A stretch of DNA of 64,000 bases from Paenibacillus sp. Soil787 (GCF_001429545.1 NZ_LMSP01000023.1:130747-194746), one strand, 5' to 3'; counted from the stretch's first letter, positions 1 to 9,603 are shown. Program-made: numbers and translations. The notes: a model not told the origin generated them from the letters alone.

Positions 1-503
1 TGCTTGAGCAGTGGAATGAAGCGTTCATCTGAAGTGCCCGCGACTTTCTGTAAAAAAAGTAGAATCATGCCTCGGTTGCGATCTTTCAGATAGGACATAT
101 CTATATCGCCAATTCCAGCTTCAATCCACTGGCTCCACTGATGCAGCAGCAGATCAGTCAACTGATCACACTGGATCAGCCATCCTTTTTCTGTGAAAAT
201 AAGCAGGGGCATATCTCGGTTGTACTGCAATTCAAGAAAATCATTCTTGATCATCCAATCGACTCGTTCTGTAATTTGCTCTATCGTCAAGTAACTATAG
301 CAGCCATAAGCTACATTCGTGTTCAATTCCAGCTCCAACAGCCTTTTATCGCGTGAGCCCTTTAAAATTTTGGCCAACATACTCCTTCCTCCACTACCGA
401 TCAAACTATCTGCCGCGTGAAGGATATAACGGATTTCCTCTTCTCTTAAACTAGCTGCCAGCTCCGGTTTCGACTGCTTACTCTTATGATTCAATGTAGC
501 CAT
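1..503 (-). CDS. RQC-minor-1 family DNA-binding protein (3' end outside window)
   Basis: The minus-strand frame opens with an ATG at 503-501 and stays open to the window edge (167 codons), so the C-terminus is missing. A GAGGAGGAACGG ribosome site precedes the start. The protein reads MATLNHKSKQ..., then LREEEIRYILHAADSLIG, GGRSMLAKILKGS, VDWMI and FTEKGW. This is the pattern of the RQC-minor-1 proteins, small winged-helix proteins related to the RecQ C-terminal DNA-binding domain. The role in Bacillales is not established; DNA binding is inferred from the family. It is divergent from the SEC-C gene, and the 140-bp gap between them must hold both promoters. The family call rests on remembered sequence pattern, not a search. 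Confidence 0.75.
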   Translation of the reverse strand, partial: MATLNHKSKQSKPELAASLREEEIRYILHAADSLIGSGGRSMLAKILKGSRDKRLLELELNTNVAYGCYSYLTIEQITERVDWMIKNDFLELQYNRDMPLLIFTEKGWLIQCDQLTDLLLHQWSQWIEAGIGDIDMSYLKDRNRGMILLFLQKVAGTSDERFIPLLK

Positions 504-644
504 GAACAACCGTTCCTCCTCGCTCTTTTTTCGGATTAACCAGCTTCAATCAACAGTTTCTTTTTCAAACCCATTCTAGTATTGTATTATTAATTATAGA
601 CAATATTTTAATATAGCAAAACTAGAATAGAAAGGTTGTTTTCC

Positions 645-1848
645 GTGCTCACACCTAATCAGATAAAACCGTTTATTTTACACCCAGAGAGTCGTTAGCC
701 ACGCTGCGATCAATTATTTTTCCAAAAGCAATTTATATTTGAATGATGCTACACTTATGCCGCTCGTCCTTCAAAGGTTGAAGCAAGTTCAGAAGGGTGA
801 GACCTTCTACCTGCACAAAGCCCGTTTATTCACTCAATCCAAAGAAACGATCTCCGAGATTATGGAGCTTCTTCAAGCAGCGGATATGGATGCTAACACC
901 AAATTTCATTTAACTAATATTCTCATTCATAGCGATCTGTCTCTGCTTGAACCTTATCTGGATGTTCTGGCTCAGTCTGAGGACTTGAATAAAAGGATAC
1001 AAACCAGAAAGAACATTGCTAATTTGGAAAATGATGCTCTCTTCGATGCATTCGAACATTTCATTAAAGAAGCTTATGGCAAATACTTTAACGAGATTGA
1101 AACATTTTATGGCGACCAACTAATACATGAACTCGCAAACCGCAAGAGTGTATCGCCTGACTACATTATGCATGTACTCGATTCCTACGACCCGGACGAT
1201 TTTAGTTACGAAACTATCTTTTACACAAAATTGGCAGGTGAAATGCAGTTGGAAACGGCAACTCCACTGTTATGCAGCTTTCTGGGAGATGAAGATGATG
1301 TTCTGCCGGAAACGGCTGTGAGGGCCCTTGTTCGGATTGGCACCGAATCTGTCATTACGACATTAGCTGAAAAATACGCTGCAGCATCCGATGAATACTA
1401 TCGCCTCTTTGCATCGGATGTGTTTGGAAAAATTAAGCTGCCCGCTTCTGAGAAAGCACTGCTTGAGCTGCTGCCAAATGAAAATGATATCACTAATGCC
1501 ACTAAGCTGGCCGATGAACTGTGCGAGTTAGGCTCCACTATAGGTATCCCCTTGGTGCATGAACTCGTGGAGAATGGCTATGACAGCGGACACCTGAATC
1601 TCACGGAAAAGCTTTATGCCCATTGTGTAATGTCTGACTCTCTGCTGCCTCAGAGGAATCTCTGGAAGCGTGAGCTTGAAGAAGAGGAGAAACGACGCGC
1701 CAAACCAAATGAGATAGATCGGCTCCTTAAGGGGAAAGGTTCAGTACCAATGTTAACCCCTTTCAAGAAGATGGATAAAATAGGACGCACCGACCCTTGT
1801 CCTTGCGGCAGCGGTAAGAAATACAAGAAGTGCTGCAGCAATGCATAG
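645..1848 (+). pseudogene. SEC-C metal-binding domain protein, frameshifted near its N-terminus
   Basis: The C-terminus ends GRTDPCPCGSGKKYKKCC, the SEC-C zinc-binding motif shared with the SecA tail. The rest is a helical, HEAT-repeat-like region of about 350 residues. The long open frame begins only at a TTG at 739 with no ribosome site. Upstream, a GTG at 645 is preceded by AGAAAGG and encodes VLTPNQIKPFILHPESR before a stop at 696. In the next frame, directly abutting, VSHAAINYFSKSNLYLNDA leads into the main frame. The two parts join smoothly if about two bases are missing near 690-694. I therefore read one gene of about 400 codons starting at 645 and carrying a small deletion, or a sequencing error. 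Function is unknown; SEC-C domains often mediate protein or ribosome contacts. Confidence 0.7.
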
Positions 1849-1859
1849 AAACATAAACG

Positions 1860-1958
1860 AATAAGCGCGAAAACCGCGCTTTCAGCGAGAGTTCGGTGGG
1901 CTGAAGCTCGCCAACAGTATCTGAGAGGTCGGAAATCGACTTCTCAGATGACCCTCCC
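1860..1958. repeat. Single diverged copy of dispersed repeat family A
   Basis: Starting 12 bases after the SEC-C stop codon, this stretch begins AATAAGCGCGAAAACCGCGC. It continues with a GAAGCTCGCC segment and a TCGACTTCTCAG segment that match, in the same order, the 155-bp units repeated three times at 29988-30452. It is clearly diverged and lacks the final GCGC hairpin. The blocks are short inverted repeats, so the element would form several small hairpins as RNA or single-stranded DNA. Confidence 0.7.
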
Positions 1959-2167
1959 ATTCTATCGGTATTTCGAAAGTAACAAGATAAAACTTGACTG
2001 CAGCTAGGTTCTCTAAGCAACCGTACCTTACTTATACCTGCAAATCAGGTTCGATTAGGAAAATAAGCAACCTCGGCTTCCTTATTTCCCCAATTGAATC
2101 ACGTGGAAGGCTCCATTTTTCGCAGAATTTGGGGATATAGAAACATTCTCAGTCTGAGAGTCGATTT

Positions 2168-2326
2168 CATTGGAGTAAATCCAATAGAAGTCTGTCTCCG
2201 GACGTTGAATCGGCCATTTGGTTGGATAAATTCCAATAGAATTGCGATTTTCATAGCCCAATAGACCCTTTTATTGGATTTAATCCAATGGTTTTGCGGT
2301 TCTCGTCCTGAAGATCTAATCGGATG
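2168..2326. repeat. Dispersed repeat family B, copy 1
   Basis: This noncoding stretch contains three short palindromes of the form TTGGA-N5-TCCAA (around 2170, 2223 and 2275). They are separated by conserved text including GTCTGTCTCCGGACG and CCATTTGGTTGGATAAA. A second copy with the same order and most of the same bases lies at 58824-58992. Both copies sit just beyond the 3' end of a minus-strand gene (jetC here, araM there), next to its terminator. No coding potential was seen. The rest of 1959-2373 shows nothing else recognisable. Confidence 0.75.
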
Positions 2327-2373
2327 TTAAATAAGGGGCAAGCTTCGCTTACCCCAACCCAAAACATGCTAAA

Positions 2374-2421
2374 AAGTCTGCCTAATCTCCAGTGTTTAAC
2401 AACGGGAGATAAGGCAAACTT
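2374..2421 (-). terminator. Rho-independent terminator of the jet operon
   Basis: On the minus strand, AAGTTTGCCTTATCTCC pairs with GGAGATTAGGCAGACTT and is followed by a T-run. It lies 79 bases after the jetC stop. A closely similar hairpin (9852-9900) follows xylH, so the two terminators appear related by descent or copying. Confidence 0.8.
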
Positions 2422-2499
2422 TCTTAAGGTTTTTTTATATTAGCTTTGTCCTATAATGATGGTTTCCATTAGCTTTTCTGAGTTATTTACTTTTCCCAT

Positions 2500-5400
2500 C
2501 TAGATGAATAACTCCATCTGCTTGACATCCTCTAATCTTTCCAGTGAAATAGGCGCGTAATCACGGAAATAAGCCTGATTAATTTCCTTCTCCTTGGTCA
2601 TGACTAGCTTGCTTCCATTAGCCGCTTGTCTAAGCCTGCAGCTAAAGACGACAGGGAAATAATCTTTAAGAAATTTCCCTTCCGCATGCGCTGTGAGCGC
2701 GATGATCTGGAACCCGAGCTGCTCAGCAATAAAAAAGACAGGACTCAAGACATGATCGCTCGACGCTTTTCCGAAAGGATTATCCAAGATTACGGTACGA
2801 TGTCTTTTCATATTCGCTTGAATATGCTGACGTTTTTCTGCGACGTAATTGAGTAGGCCCAAGAACAAGGTCATATTCTTGCTCCATTTTTCCCCGCCGG
2901 ACCAATTATTAGATTGCTCCCAAGAGAAGGAAGCCTTCGTTACGTTGTTCTCATTGGTTACTTTGCGGCAGGATACTTTCATCGGCCTTTCTTGCAAAAC
3001 AATGTGCAGAAGCTGCTTGGTATCCAACCATTTTTCAATCTCCTTGCGAACCGTCGATTTCACTTCCTGCCCGCTATCATCGCGGTAGTGGCCTTTTTCA
3101 AGTTCGGCCAAAATCCATTCCAGATGCTTGCGCAGATGGTCCTTGGCCTCCAGCTCATCCCATTCGGGAATTTGGAACGAATAAATGTGCTTCCACTGGT
3201 CCTGGGCCTTGACTCTGGTTTTATTTGGGATATCTCGAAGTTCAGAAGCGATCAGCTTAATATGGCTGTGCACATGAATGATATACTGCTCAAGCTGCTG
3301 ATTATGCGTACGCATCGTTTCTTCAGCGACATGGTTGACACGTTCAATCCGGCTGTGCATTTTCTGCTGAAATTGCGTTAGCTCCTGGTAGTTGTCTTTT
3401 TTCTCGACGCCTTGCTCGGCCATATCTCTCATTTTGACATCTTTGATCTGTTTCCGGCAAAAATCAATAAAGTGAAGTCTGGCCTTTTTCACAGATGCCT
3501 CTTCTGCTTCCAGTTCTTTCATAACAGCAGAGAGCGAAGCCACAGATGTCCTGACCATTTTCATTCTGTCATACGGAAACTCCGCTTTCTGTTCCTGTGT
3601 GATGAAGGCTGCCTGAATGAGCGGATTTTCAAACCCATGCATGATTTTGTACTGATTTAAATATTGGATAACCTCTTCAATTTTGCCCAATTGAGCTTGG
3701 ATTTGCGCATGCTGCTGCTGTAAGCCCGATTTCTGCTGTTGCAGACGTATATCCTCACTTTGGACTTGCTCATCCACCACGCTCAGCGACTCCGTAAAGG
3801 ATTGAGGCAGCCCGCCCGAATGCGCAGCACTATACTGCTCTATCAGAAGTTTAATTCTCGTCGCCAGCGCATCAAATTGTTTCTCGACTCGCACGAATTC
3901 TTCTTTATCACGTGTCAACCGAGATTCGCGTTCTTTAAGCTCCGATAACAGCTGCGACATCTGTTCTTCGCCGGTCACCGAGAAGGCAAGATCCTCATTC
4001 AAGTTCAAGTCCGCTTGTTCCAGCCGGAGCTTGCTCATCTCCTTCTCCAGCGTTGTTCTGCTGGACTTGGCATGGCTCCATTCTGCTTCAAGCTGCTGGC
4101 GCCCTTGGGATATGTGATTTAGCTTGAGATGCAAATCTTTTCTTTCTGTTTTCAACCAATCTAAGCTATGATTCGCTTCAATCGGCTGCATATCCAGCAT
4201 TTCGATATACAAATCTTGACTTTGAAGACTCGCTTTCTCCGTTCTCAAATAATTCATTCTGCTTTTCACGTCTTCGATCTGCAGCTTCACTTGTTCCATG
4301 GAGCGCTGTCTGCTCTCCCACTTGCTTTGCCGATCTTCTGACTGCTGGGCAAGCTGGTCGATGACCCCATTCAAAGTGTCGATTTCTTTCCCCAACTCGA
4401 CATATTTCCGCCCTTTTTCAATCCACTGCTGGAGCTGAACCATCTCACCTTTTTGCTCGTCCATGACGGAATTGTGCTGCCCAATCGTCTGCTCAACCTG
4501 GCGAATGGATTTCCGAATGGCATCCCCTTGGCTCTCTAACTCACGCACTCGTTCGCGATTTGTTCCAACTTGTCTTTCCATTTCTTGCACGACTTCAAGC
4601 GGGTACGAAGTAATGAATCGACTGAAAGAAGCTTGTAGATCGGAAGTGCGCTGCAAATCGCGTTCCTTTGCTTTTCGTGTCGCCCGAACTTCTTCCCCTT
4701 TTTGCGATATCGTTTGTTTCCAGCTCACGAATTCCGCTTCATCCGCATTATCACGCCAATGCTGAGGTTCAACCCAAGCGCTATCATCTACAGCTGCCGG
4801 TGTATCACTATTGGCAAGACGCGCTGCTTCCTGTGACGAGATCACTTGAATCGGGAACTGCATGTCCTCCGCATACTGCCGCAGCTTGCTCGTTACTAAC
4901 CCAACCTCACCTTCAGTCGTAATTAATGTTACAGACCAAAGAGGATGAGTCATCGCCCGTTCGGTTAGCTCTAAGCCCTGCAAATATTGAAAGCCTGTCT
5001 CCAACAATGCGAACTGATTTCTCCACTTTTCCACCAAGCCTGCCACATAGACATCAGCAAAAAATGTATGCTGGTAGCTGTAATCATCGATATAACGGAA
5101 AGCAAGACGCTCCTTCAATAAGTAAGCTTCCTTCTCCAGCTGCTGCTTTTCCGTATCTTCTCTAAGCCGCTCTTCAATTGAACTCTGCTTCTCATAAACA
5201 GAGGAGAGTCTCCCCCATGAAATCTTGTACGCAGCAATTTCGGCAAGCATGGATTGATGCTCTTTTTTAAACGCTTCGAGATTTTGCTCTGAACTGGCAC
5301 GTTCCACGTAGGCGGTCTTGAGGCTTTCACTTACGCTTTCCAGCTCTCGCTCACTTTCTTCTTTACCGAACGCCAAATCCTTGTTCTTCTGCACAAGCAG

Positions 5401-6930
5401 CACATTGCTGTCATCCAACTTCTGATAACGCTGAATCCAGTCCGCCATGCTGCCTTCCATGCTTTCGACGGCCGGGTTGGCCAAAACATTGGCTCTCAGC
5501 GCCTCTTTATCTTTCTCGCGGGCCAGCACGATAGATCTATGTTCAATGAGCTGCTTATTTAGTACTTCTAGTTCGCTTGACAGCTCTCTAAGCATCGTTT
5601 CCTCTAAGTCGGTCCTATTCTGATAAGCGGCTAATTCCTGACTCAGTTTCTCATCTTCAACCTGCCACTCTTGCTCCATCTGGCTGTAAATACTGCGTAT
5701 TTGCCCGCCATTATTGAGCCATGCTTCCCTGAGCTCAGCCTCTTCCTCGGTATTGCCGAATCGATCCAGTTCGCGCTGCAAATAGTTCATGCGCTCCTCG
5801 GCTGAGGTCAACTGCTGCCTGTATTCGGCCAATCGCAAAGAGTAGTAGTGCTGCTTAGCACTTCGTACCAGCGTTTCTTTGAGCTCAACGTCTTCCTCAA
5901 CCAATCTGAGCTTTGTTTCCAAGACGGATTGCTCCTGCTCTTGCTTGGCAATATGAAGCGACTCCTTCTTCCGAGCCACTACCTGCAATTGCTGGTCGCA
6001 TTCTGACATTTGATGATGCCATTGTGAAAGCTTGGCACTTTCCTCATTCTTCTGCTCATTCACGAGCAGCCAAAAGGCCTTCGTTTCAGCTTGGGCGGCT
6101 GCATAAGCCATCTGTTTGGTATCCATTTTGGCAAAATGGCGCACATAGCCATCCAGTTCCACGAGGATTTTTTTATTTTCTTCGATTTTTTCTTTTAATT
6201 CTTTATATTTTTTGAAGCTGTCCCTATGCATTTCAAAATTATTCGCGAACTCGCCTTGTTCGTATCCGGCCATCGCATCTTCAACCGTTGGGATCAGCAG
6301 CCGATCAAACAATTGGCTCGTCGTTTTACACTCATCAAAAAAGCTCTCTACACCGCCCTCTGAGCTATTGATCTTCGCAATACGATCCCATTCTGATGCG
6401 ATAATGTGGTAATCGTTCTCCAATATTTTCTTGTACTCTTTCAACGTTGACGGCAGCTTCGCATTCATTTTTTTCGATGTCATCTGGTGGTAATAGTCAT
6501 GGATTTCACCCTTATCGGCTGATCGAAGACTGCCTGCACTTTCCTTCACAAAAGGAATCCGATCAATGGCATCCGCATCTAGCTCCGGATAATCATAGAC
6601 ATATCGGTAAGAGTCTATCCCTGTAGCTGTCAGATACAAGCTGATACAAGTTACCACATAGCGGCGTGGTCGTTCACTCAAAATCCACTCGATCGCGATA
6701 TGCGCAGGGCCGTTTTCCAGACTTAACGTATCCTTCATTTTACGTCCGGCAAGCTCCGCATGCGGGAGGATGGCTTGAATAGCAGACTGGATGAAAACCG
6801 TCTTGCCCCCTCCATTTTCGAGCAGGATCGCGCCATTATGCCCATCGAAATGAAACAATTCGTCGTTATAGCGCTTATTTCCATCCTCATAGACCACATT
6901 CGTAAAACGTATTTTAGAGATCGCTGGCAT
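2500..6930 (-). CDS. jetC: Wadjet SMC-like ATPase JetC (MukB/MksB-like)
   Basis: JetC is the SMC-like ATPase of Wadjet systems, which recognise small circular DNA such as plasmids by loop extrusion. The ATG at 6930 (MPAISKIRF, ribosome site GGGGGAGGG) gives 1476 residues. The N-terminal head has a Walker A at about 36-44 (LLENGGGKT). Long charged coiled-coil stretches fill the middle. The C-terminal head carries the signature WSGGEKW at about 1343 and Walker B VILDNPF at about 1380. Both ATPase halves are complete. It overlaps jetB by 17 bases and is the last gene of the unit, followed by a terminator. The upstream extension to 7023 in this frame lies inside jetB and is not used. No frameshift was seen, so the ATPase looks functional although the nuclease subunit gene is degenerate. 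Confidence 0.88.
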   Translation of the reverse strand: MPAISKIRFTNVVYEDGNKRYNDELFHFDGHNGAILLENGGGKTVFIQSAIQAILPHAELAGRKMKDTLSLENGPAHIAIEWILSERPRRYVVTCISLYLTATGIDSYRYVYDYPELDADAIDRIPFVKESAGSLRSADKGEIHDYYHQMTSKKMNAKLPSTLKEYKKILENDYHIIASEWDRIAKINSSEGGVESFFDECKTTSQLFDRLLIPTVEDAMAGYEQGEFANNFEMHRDSFKKYKELKEKIEENKKILVELDGYVRHFAKMDTKQMAYAAAQAETKAFWLLVNEQKNEESAKLSQWHHQMSECDQQLQVVARKKESLHIAKQEQEQSVLETKLRLVEEDVELKETLVRSAKQHYYSLRLAEYRQQLTSAEERMNYLQRELDRFGNTEEEAELREAWLNNGGQIRSIYSQMEQEWQVEDEKLSQELAAYQNRTDLEETMLRELSSELEVLNKQLIEHRSIVLAREKDKEALRANVLANPAVESMEGSMADWIQRYQKLDDSNVLLVQKNKDLAFGKEESERELESVSESLKTAYVERASSEQNLEAFKKEHQSMLAEIAAYKISWGRLSSVYEKQSSIEERLREDTEKQQLEKEAYLLKERLAFRYIDDYSYQHTFFADVYVAGLVEKWRNQFALLETGFQYLQGLELTERAMTHPLWSVTLITTEGEVGLVTSKLRQYAEDMQFPIQVISSQEAARLANSDTPAAVDDSAWVEPQHWRDNADEAEFVSWKQTISQKGEEVRATRKAKERDLQRTSDLQASFSRFITSYPLEVVQEMERQVGTNRERVRELESQGDAIRKSIRQVEQTIGQHNSVMDEQKGEMVQLQQWIEKGRKYVELGKEIDTLNGVIDQLAQQSEDRQSKWESRQRSMEQVKLQIEDVKSRMNYLRTEKASLQSQDLYIEMLDMQPIEANHSLDWLKTERKDLHLKLNHISQGRQQLEAEWSHAKSSRTTLEKEMSKLRLEQADLNLNEDLAFSVTGEEQMSQLLSELKERESRLTRDKEEFVRVEKQFDALATRIKLLIEQYSAAHSGGLPQSFTESLSVVDEQVQSEDIRLQQQKSGLQQQHAQIQAQLGKIEEVIQYLNQYKIMHGFENPLIQAAFITQEQKAEFPYDRMKMVRTSVASLSAVMKELEAEEASVKKARLHFIDFCRKQIKDVKMRDMAEQGVEKKDNYQELTQFQQKMHSRIERVNHVAEETMRTHNQQLEQYIIHVHSHIKLIASELRDIPNKTRVKAQDQWKHIYSFQIPEWDELEAKDHLRKHLEWILAELEKGHYRDDSGQEVKSTVRKEIEKWLDTKQLLHIVLQERPMKVSCRKVTNENNVTKASFSWEQSNNWSGGEKWSKNMTLFLGLLNYVAEKRQHIQANMKRHRTVILDNPFGKASSDHVLSPVFFIAEQLGFQIIALTAHAEGKFLKDYFPVVFSCRLRQAANGSKLVMTKEKEINQAYFRDYAPISLERLEDVKQMELFI

Positions 6931-7675
6931 GTTCGCTTCCCTCCCCCTCAAACGTATCGCTTTGATATAAAAACTCCAAAATGCCGCGGTTATATTCCAG
7001 CTCCATAAAATAACGCTGTACAACCACTTTCGCCTTTTCGGTCAACGTAATTTCCTGGTTGCCAATATCGATCACCAATTCTTGTGCGATGAGGAACTTG
7101 CGGACGGAATCCATAAAGCTAACCCGGCTAATCGTATTCCCGCTTTGCCTCGCGGCTGTCTCCTTGATATCGTCCATGGCACTCCATTTTTCAATCAAGG
7201 CCGTCCAGTTATAGGAAAATTCCTGCTCCATCTCTCTTAATTCGGCTTCAGGATGCGTCTTCAATAACGCAATTCGCTCATTCACAAGCGCCGTCCACTC
7301 TTCAATCCCGATGAAACTTCTTGTGGGCTCCATCGTTTGATAGCTATCATAGAAGGCGCCAATTAATACAATAATGCTGACATACATCAAGTAAATATCC
7401 GCATTCACGGCATTCGCCCGCAGATAGGTGCGTTTAATTACTTCGTTATTCATATGAAAAGGCGATAGCCGTGTCTCCGGTATCATATACAGCTGTTCGC
7501 CGGCAATGATCGTTACGCAATCGACTTCTCGCGCGAATTGATCCACAAGCCCGCGTACCACGTCGTCCGCCATGTATTCTTGGAGCCATTCTTTGCCCAC
7601 CGCATTATCGCGAGCGAGCAAGGTATAGATGCGAAAAGCCCTCATTACTGTTCCGTTTTCAAGTCCGATTGTCAT
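6914..7675 (-). CDS. jetB: Wadjet MukE/kite-like subunit JetB (DUF6063-type)
   Basis: This 253-residue protein lies between the kleisin-like JetA and the SMC-like JetC, with 17-base overlaps on both sides, which is the expected position of the MukE/kite-like winged-helix subunit. It is mostly helical and ends in a predicted winged-helix-like part (LIAQELVIDIGNQEITLTEKAK) followed by an acidic tail. The ATG at 7675 has GGGGAG seven bases upstream; an internal ATG at 7645 is a weaker alternative. In the Wadjet complex JetB binds the kleisin and helps load DNA. Assignment is by size, position and resemblance to DUF6063-type proteins. Confidence 0.8.
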   Translation of the reverse strand: MTIGLENGTVMRAFRIYTLLARDNAVGKEWLQEYMADDVVRGLVDQFAREVDCVTIIAGEQLYMIPETRLSPFHMNNEVIKRTYLRANAVNADIYLMYVSIIVLIGAFYDSYQTMEPTRSFIGIEEWTALVNERIALLKTHPEAELREMEQEFSYNWTALIEKWSAMDDIKETAARQSGNTISRVSFMDSVRKFLIAQELVIDIGNQEITLTEKAKVVVQRYFMELEYNRGILEFLYQSDTFEGEGSEHASDL

Positions 7676-9185
7676 CCTGTTCTCCCCACGAAATCAACAT
7701 ATTCTGTATGCTAAATCTGTCGTTTACCTTCATAATATCCTCTTGCTCAATGATAACCAGACAGCGGCTGCCAAGAAGCATATAGATGTCCTCCAGCAAC
7801 GTCCCCGGCTCCTCATTCTGCTGCTTATCCCTATCATCCGCCCGAAGGGGGCTTCTTTGGTGCAAATAGATCCAAAAATCATAGAAAGCTCTCTCGCCCA
7901 GCAGCCTTGCATGCTCACTCTTTTCGAAAAGCTGAATAAACGCATGCAACTCAACTTGACCCTGCTCTTCCATCATTTGCAGCAGCAGCTCCATAAGAAG
8001 CATGTACAGCTTTTTCTGCATCGTCTGGTACCGGTATTCGTCGCTGTCTCCGCCAATTTCCAGAAACTTGTCATCCCGCTCCTGTCCGCTGCCGTCTTCG
8101 AGCATATTTTGCTCCGCCCACACGGTCAAAAGCGACCACATCTTCGTCTCTTGAACCGGCAGGAACGGTGCCAGCACACCTTTCATCGTCTCCAAAGGCA
8201 GTGGCGTACTAAAGATTAGGGATGCAATATCCTGATCAAAATTAAAGGAATCCAGTCCTGTATAATATAGGGATTCTTGCGCTGCGCCCAGAGCATGTGA
8301 TTTCAACACCATACTTTGGTGAAAAAGAACCGAATGCTCGCCATGTACTTTCTCCAGCTCATTGGATATGCGCAAAATTAACTCATAAGGCCGCTGGTCC
8401 GCTTGTCTAACGGTTTGTGCCTGAACGCGATCCTTGGTCTCCTTCACAAATTGCCGCAGCTCTTCAAACTCTTCATTTTCCATCTGCAAGCGCAAATAAA
8501 TATCTTCCAGCAGACCTTTATAACGTCCGAACGTTTCTTCCGATACGATGTTTCTTTTCAGCTCATGCTCCAGCTTGACCATCCGCTCTTGCAGAGCTTC
8601 CACATCAATTCGCATTTCATTAATTTGTCGCAAGGCTCCTTCGAACTCGCCCTTTTCCAATTGCTTGCGCAGCACCAGCTGATGAATCGATAATTGAAAT
8701 TCGGTATAAAATTCCTTGGTCGCAAAAATAAGCTCCAACCCATCTTCGTCGAGCGTGTAGTACTGCGTATTCGTTTTTAAGTCGAAGGCATTAGCTCTCA
8801 GAATAGATATGTAAATATACTCCGTGTTACCGGATTCCCAATTCATAAACGTAAAATCCCGTTTCTTCCCTGTCGTCGGGCGAAAAACCTGCGTGATCTG
8901 CCTTGCCAGATCCTCAAATCCGGCTTCATCCAAATCGACGAAAATCCCCGTCACCTTCAAAAGAAACTCGGCTAAGTCCTTGACTCCCGCCTTGTTATTA
9001 CGCATCAACTTCTGCTCAAAAAAGTAAAGGAGCGTCAACAGCCCAAGCTCCATGAAATCTATCGGTTTATTTTGCCGATCAGTTTGGCGCTTTCTCTGAA
9101 GCTCATAGAGAGGATCAAAAAGTGCCAACTTGGTCATGCGTTCCCGAAACCCGGAAACAACCTGACCAATTTCTACGTAATCCAT
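7659..9185 (-). CDS. jetA: Wadjet kleisin-like subunit JetA (MukF-like)
   Basis: JetA bridges the heads of the SMC-like dimer. This 508-residue protein starts at the ATG at 9185 (MDYVEIGQVV), which has GGAGG 8 bases upstream; the longer frame from a TTG at 9209 lacks such a site. It is rich in helices and coiled-coil text (EALQERMVKLEHELKR near 215), as expected for MukF-type kleisins. The context (jetD remnant upstream, jetB and jetC downstream, all overlapping) is the strongest evidence. The stop of the jetD remnant frame (TAG at 9175-9173) overlaps the jetA start, suggesting that the ancestral operon order was D-A-B-C with translational coupling. Confidence 0.82.
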   Translation of the reverse strand: MDYVEIGQVVSGFRERMTKLALFDPLYELQRKRQTDRQNKPIDFMELGLLTLLYFFEQKLMRNNKAGVKDLAEFLLKVTGIFVDLDEAGFEDLARQITQVFRPTTGKKRDFTFMNWESGNTEYIYISILRANAFDLKTNTQYYTLDEDGLELIFATKEFYTEFQLSIHQLVLRKQLEKGEFEGALRQINEMRIDVEALQERMVKLEHELKRNIVSEETFGRYKGLLEDIYLRLQMENEEFEELRQFVKETKDRVQAQTVRQADQRPYELILRISNELEKVHGEHSVLFHQSMVLKSHALGAAQESLYYTGLDSFNFDQDIASLIFSTPLPLETMKGVLAPFLPVQETKMWSLLTVWAEQNMLEDGSGQERDDKFLEIGGDSDEYRYQTMQKKLYMLLMELLLQMMEEQGQVELHAFIQLFEKSEHARLLGERAFYDFWIYLHQRSPLRADDRDKQQNEEPGTLLEDIYMLLGSRCLVIIEQEDIMKVNDRFSIQNMLISWGEQDDNRT

Positions 9186-9468
9186 GCTGTGTGCCTCCAA
9201 ATCGTACAAAGCTCGTGTGTAGGTAATATTTCTTGGGGGAAGTAACCGCCGCCAAAAATTAACGTCGTGAACGGAACATACTTGGGAGCATATTCTTCTT
9301 CAAATAAGCATCTATTCGTTCAATAAAAGGCCAATCCTCCTCCCAAATACTGGATTTCAATGAATAGTAGGCATCGAGGTTTATGAACGGATGCAGTAGT
9401 TCTTGAAGAGAAACTGTCTTTTTCTTTAATGATTGTAAATGTGATCGTATTTTCGAATTGAGATCCAT
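9173..9468 (-). pseudogene. jetD: Remnant of jetD (Wadjet nuclease subunit), mostly deleted
   Basis: The ATG-initiated frame 9468-9259 encodes 69 residues: a start resembling JetD N-termini (LKKKTVSLQEL) joined to a block like the central JetD region (SIWEEDWPFIERIDAYLKK). It then stops at TAA 9261-9259. In another frame, beginning within the same sequence, follow YVPFTTLIFGGG and YFPQEILPTHELCTIWRHTAW, resembling the toprim-region strand and the extreme C-terminus of JetD, ending at TAG 9175-9173 inside jetA. Four blocks in family order within about 100 codons, instead of roughly 400, mean most of the protein, including the toprim catalytic core, is gone. The comparison is from memory of JetD/DUF2220 proteins. 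An alternative is an unrelated small ORF. Confidence 0.6.
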
Positions 9469-9500
9469 GTCAAGTTGCTCCCGAATGAGAATATATGCCT

Positions 9501-9509
9501 ATTATAGCA
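9501..9509 (-). promoter_or_regulatory. Extended -10 promoter of the jet operon
   Basis: On the minus strand TGCTATAAT forms an extended -10 element (TGN-TATAAT). It lies 33 bases upstream of the jetD remnant start, and no good -35 sits at the usual distance. It would still drive jetA-jetB-jetC through the remnant. Confidence 0.5.
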
Positions 9510-9563
9510 AAATATCAATGGCAGATGGGTCGGAACGTTTTGGGAAGTCGTTCCAGTTCATAG

Positions 9564-9603
9564 AAAAAGCCTGTTTGAGCGGCTTAGCTCAAGCAGACTT
9601 TTC
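9564..9603. terminator. Terminator-like hairpin in the jet/xyl intergenic region
   Basis: AAAAGCCTGTTTGAGC pairs with GCTCAAGCAGACTTTT around a 6-base loop, flanked by A- and T-runs, so it could act in either direction. It resembles the hairpins at 2374 and 9852 in its GTCTGCTT arm. No intact gene ends here; it may be a leftover of a lost gene. The rest of 9604-9733 shows nothing recognisable. Confidence 0.5.

Noticed and set aside
1763-2020. 85-residue minus-strand frame at the SEC-C gene end
   Set aside because: It is antisense to the conserved SEC-C motif and to repeat A, so it is a shadow frame.
2914-3381. 155-residue plus-strand frame over the end of jetC
   Set aside because: It is antisense to the conserved SMC coiled-coil and lacks a ribosome site.
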